64,000 nucleotides of DNA from Calothrix brevissima NIES-22 (GTDB lineage: Bacteria > Cyanobacteriota > Cyanobacteriia > Cyanobacteriales > Nostocaceae), in contig NZ_AP018207.1 in assembly GCF_002367995.1 (NCBI RefSeq), positions 2,463,083-2,527,082 on the forward strand, given 5' to 3'. The stretch's first letter is position 1, and each line of letters opens with the position of its first letter. Positions 63,410-64,000 of this stretch are shown here, piece after piece. The position numbers were made by a program, and so were the translations under genes. A model generated the notes under the pieces. That model did not search any database and was not told the DNA's origin. It saw nothing but the letters and a program-made list of their open reading frames with translations.

Positions 63410-63523
63410 ATGAAAGTCCGAGCCTCAGTCAAAAAGATTTGCGAAAAGTGTAACGTGATCAAACGCCGTGGTCGCGTTATGGTGATTTGTGTTAACCCCA
63501 AGCATAAGCAACGTCAAGGCTAG
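63410..63523 (+). CDS. rpmJ: 50S ribosomal protein L36
   Basis: This 37-aa protein is too short to be obvious among ORFs but is clear: [20 protein letters not shown], then [15 protein letters not shown]. It carries the zinc-binding C-x2-C...C-x4-H set. It starts 115 bp after infA and precedes rpsM, as usual. Confidence 0.95.
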   Translation: MKVRASVKKICEKCNVIKRRGRVMVICVNPKHKQRQG

Positions 63524-63638
63524 TGTTCTGATAATCAATCAGAACTAAATGCGACACAAAAACGCCAGACAAAGCCCAAAATGCGCTTAACCGCATTTTT
63601 ATCACAGCAATAGCCAGAACAAGAGGGAGAAATTCATT

Positions 63639-64000
63639 GTGGCACGTATTGCCGGAGTAGACCTGCCACGCGACAAGCGTGTCGAGATTGGTCTCACCTA
63701 TATCTACGGAATTGGTTTATCTCGGTCGCAAGAAATATTAGCGACTACAGGTGTTAACCCAGACACCCGCGTTAAAGAACTCAGTGATGCTGATATTGCT
63801 GCCCTAAGAGCCGAAATCGAAAGCAACTATCAAGTTGAAGGTGACTTGCGCCGATGGGAAGCGATGAACATCAAGCGCCTGATTGATATTGGTACTTACA
63901 GAGGTCGGCGTCATCGCATGGGCTTACCAGTAAGAGGACAAAGAACTCGCACCAATGCCAGAACCCGTCGCGGTAGAAGGCAGACAGTGGCAGGTAAGAA
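63639..64000 (+). CDS. rpsM: 30S ribosomal protein S13 (partial)
   Basis: It starts at a GTG at 63639: [20 protein letters not shown], then [20 protein letters not shown]. The C-terminal basic segment [20 protein letters not shown] reaches the window end, so only the last few of about 126 residues are missing. S13 contacts the P-site tRNA and S19. Confidence 0.95.
   Translation, partial: MARIAGVDLPRDKRVEIGLTYIYGIGLSRSQEILATTGVNPDTRVKELSDADIAALRAEIESNYQVEGDLRRWEAMNIKRLIDIGTYRGRRHRMGLPVRGQRTRTNARTRRGRRQTVAGK

Overview
The window is chromosomal DNA of a filamentous, probably Nostocales, cyanobacterium (Nostoc/Tolypothrix/Calothrix type). The evidence is abundant HIP1 octamers (GCGATCGC), heptanucleotide tandem repeats in the gaps, photosynthesis genes (ycf3, ndhN, CPP1-like), an SLH-type outer-membrane porin and the cyanobacterial ribosomal-protein gene order. 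No rRNA, tRNA or CRISPR array was recognised.

Layout. 0-11 kb: iron-uptake-type porin, MFS transporter, a small DUF2811 protein, an OmpR-type regulator, a CPP1-like membrane protein, a HAD hydrolase and two paralogous NYN-nuclease/LOTUS-like proteins. 11-16 kb: phosphate uptake. A Pho-box array lies upstream of pstS-pstC-pstA-pstB, and a divergent PstB paralogue with an altered Q-loop lies on the other side. 16-21 kb: a hybrid sensor kinase followed by a REC-histidine kinase. 21-28 kb: a gene broken by a 161-bp MITE, a UbiD decarboxylase, an SLH/WG gene separated from a GHL10/WG gene by one in-frame stop, an IS110-family element and a CHAT remnant. 28-40 kb: housekeeping and accessory genes (ATP-grasp ligase-like protein, Ser/Thr kinase, pentapeptide protein, M20 amidohydrolase, Phd/RelE-type toxin-antitoxin, hemerythrin, DUF2993/DUF2231, DUF167, GST, SRAP). 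40-51 kb: ycf3, gatC, glutathionyl-hydroquinone-reductase-like protein, gatB, a four-copy tandem array of putative small RNA genes, ferredoxin-MBL fusion, sigma-like factor, DUF2330 with an RnfD-like protein, GNAT and ndhN.

51.6-64 kb: the long ribosomal protein cluster rplC-D-W-B-rpsS-rplV-rpsC-rplP-rpmC-rpsQ-rplN-X-E-rpsH-rplF-R-rpsE-rplO-secY-adk-infA-rpmJ-rpsM, with rpsM cut by the window end. Most genes are tightly spaced, but several gaps are expanded by heptamer repeats.

The observations most worth following are the small RNA array at 44.4-44.93 kb (four units, each with its own promoter, upstream palindrome and terminator), the MITE insertion with an 8-bp target duplication and a reconstructable ancestral gene start, the single in-frame stop splitting an SLH-WG-GHL10-WG reading frame, the paired NYN/LOTUS-like proteins, and the divergent PstB paralogue. 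All calls come from reading the sequence and from family knowledge; no database search was run.
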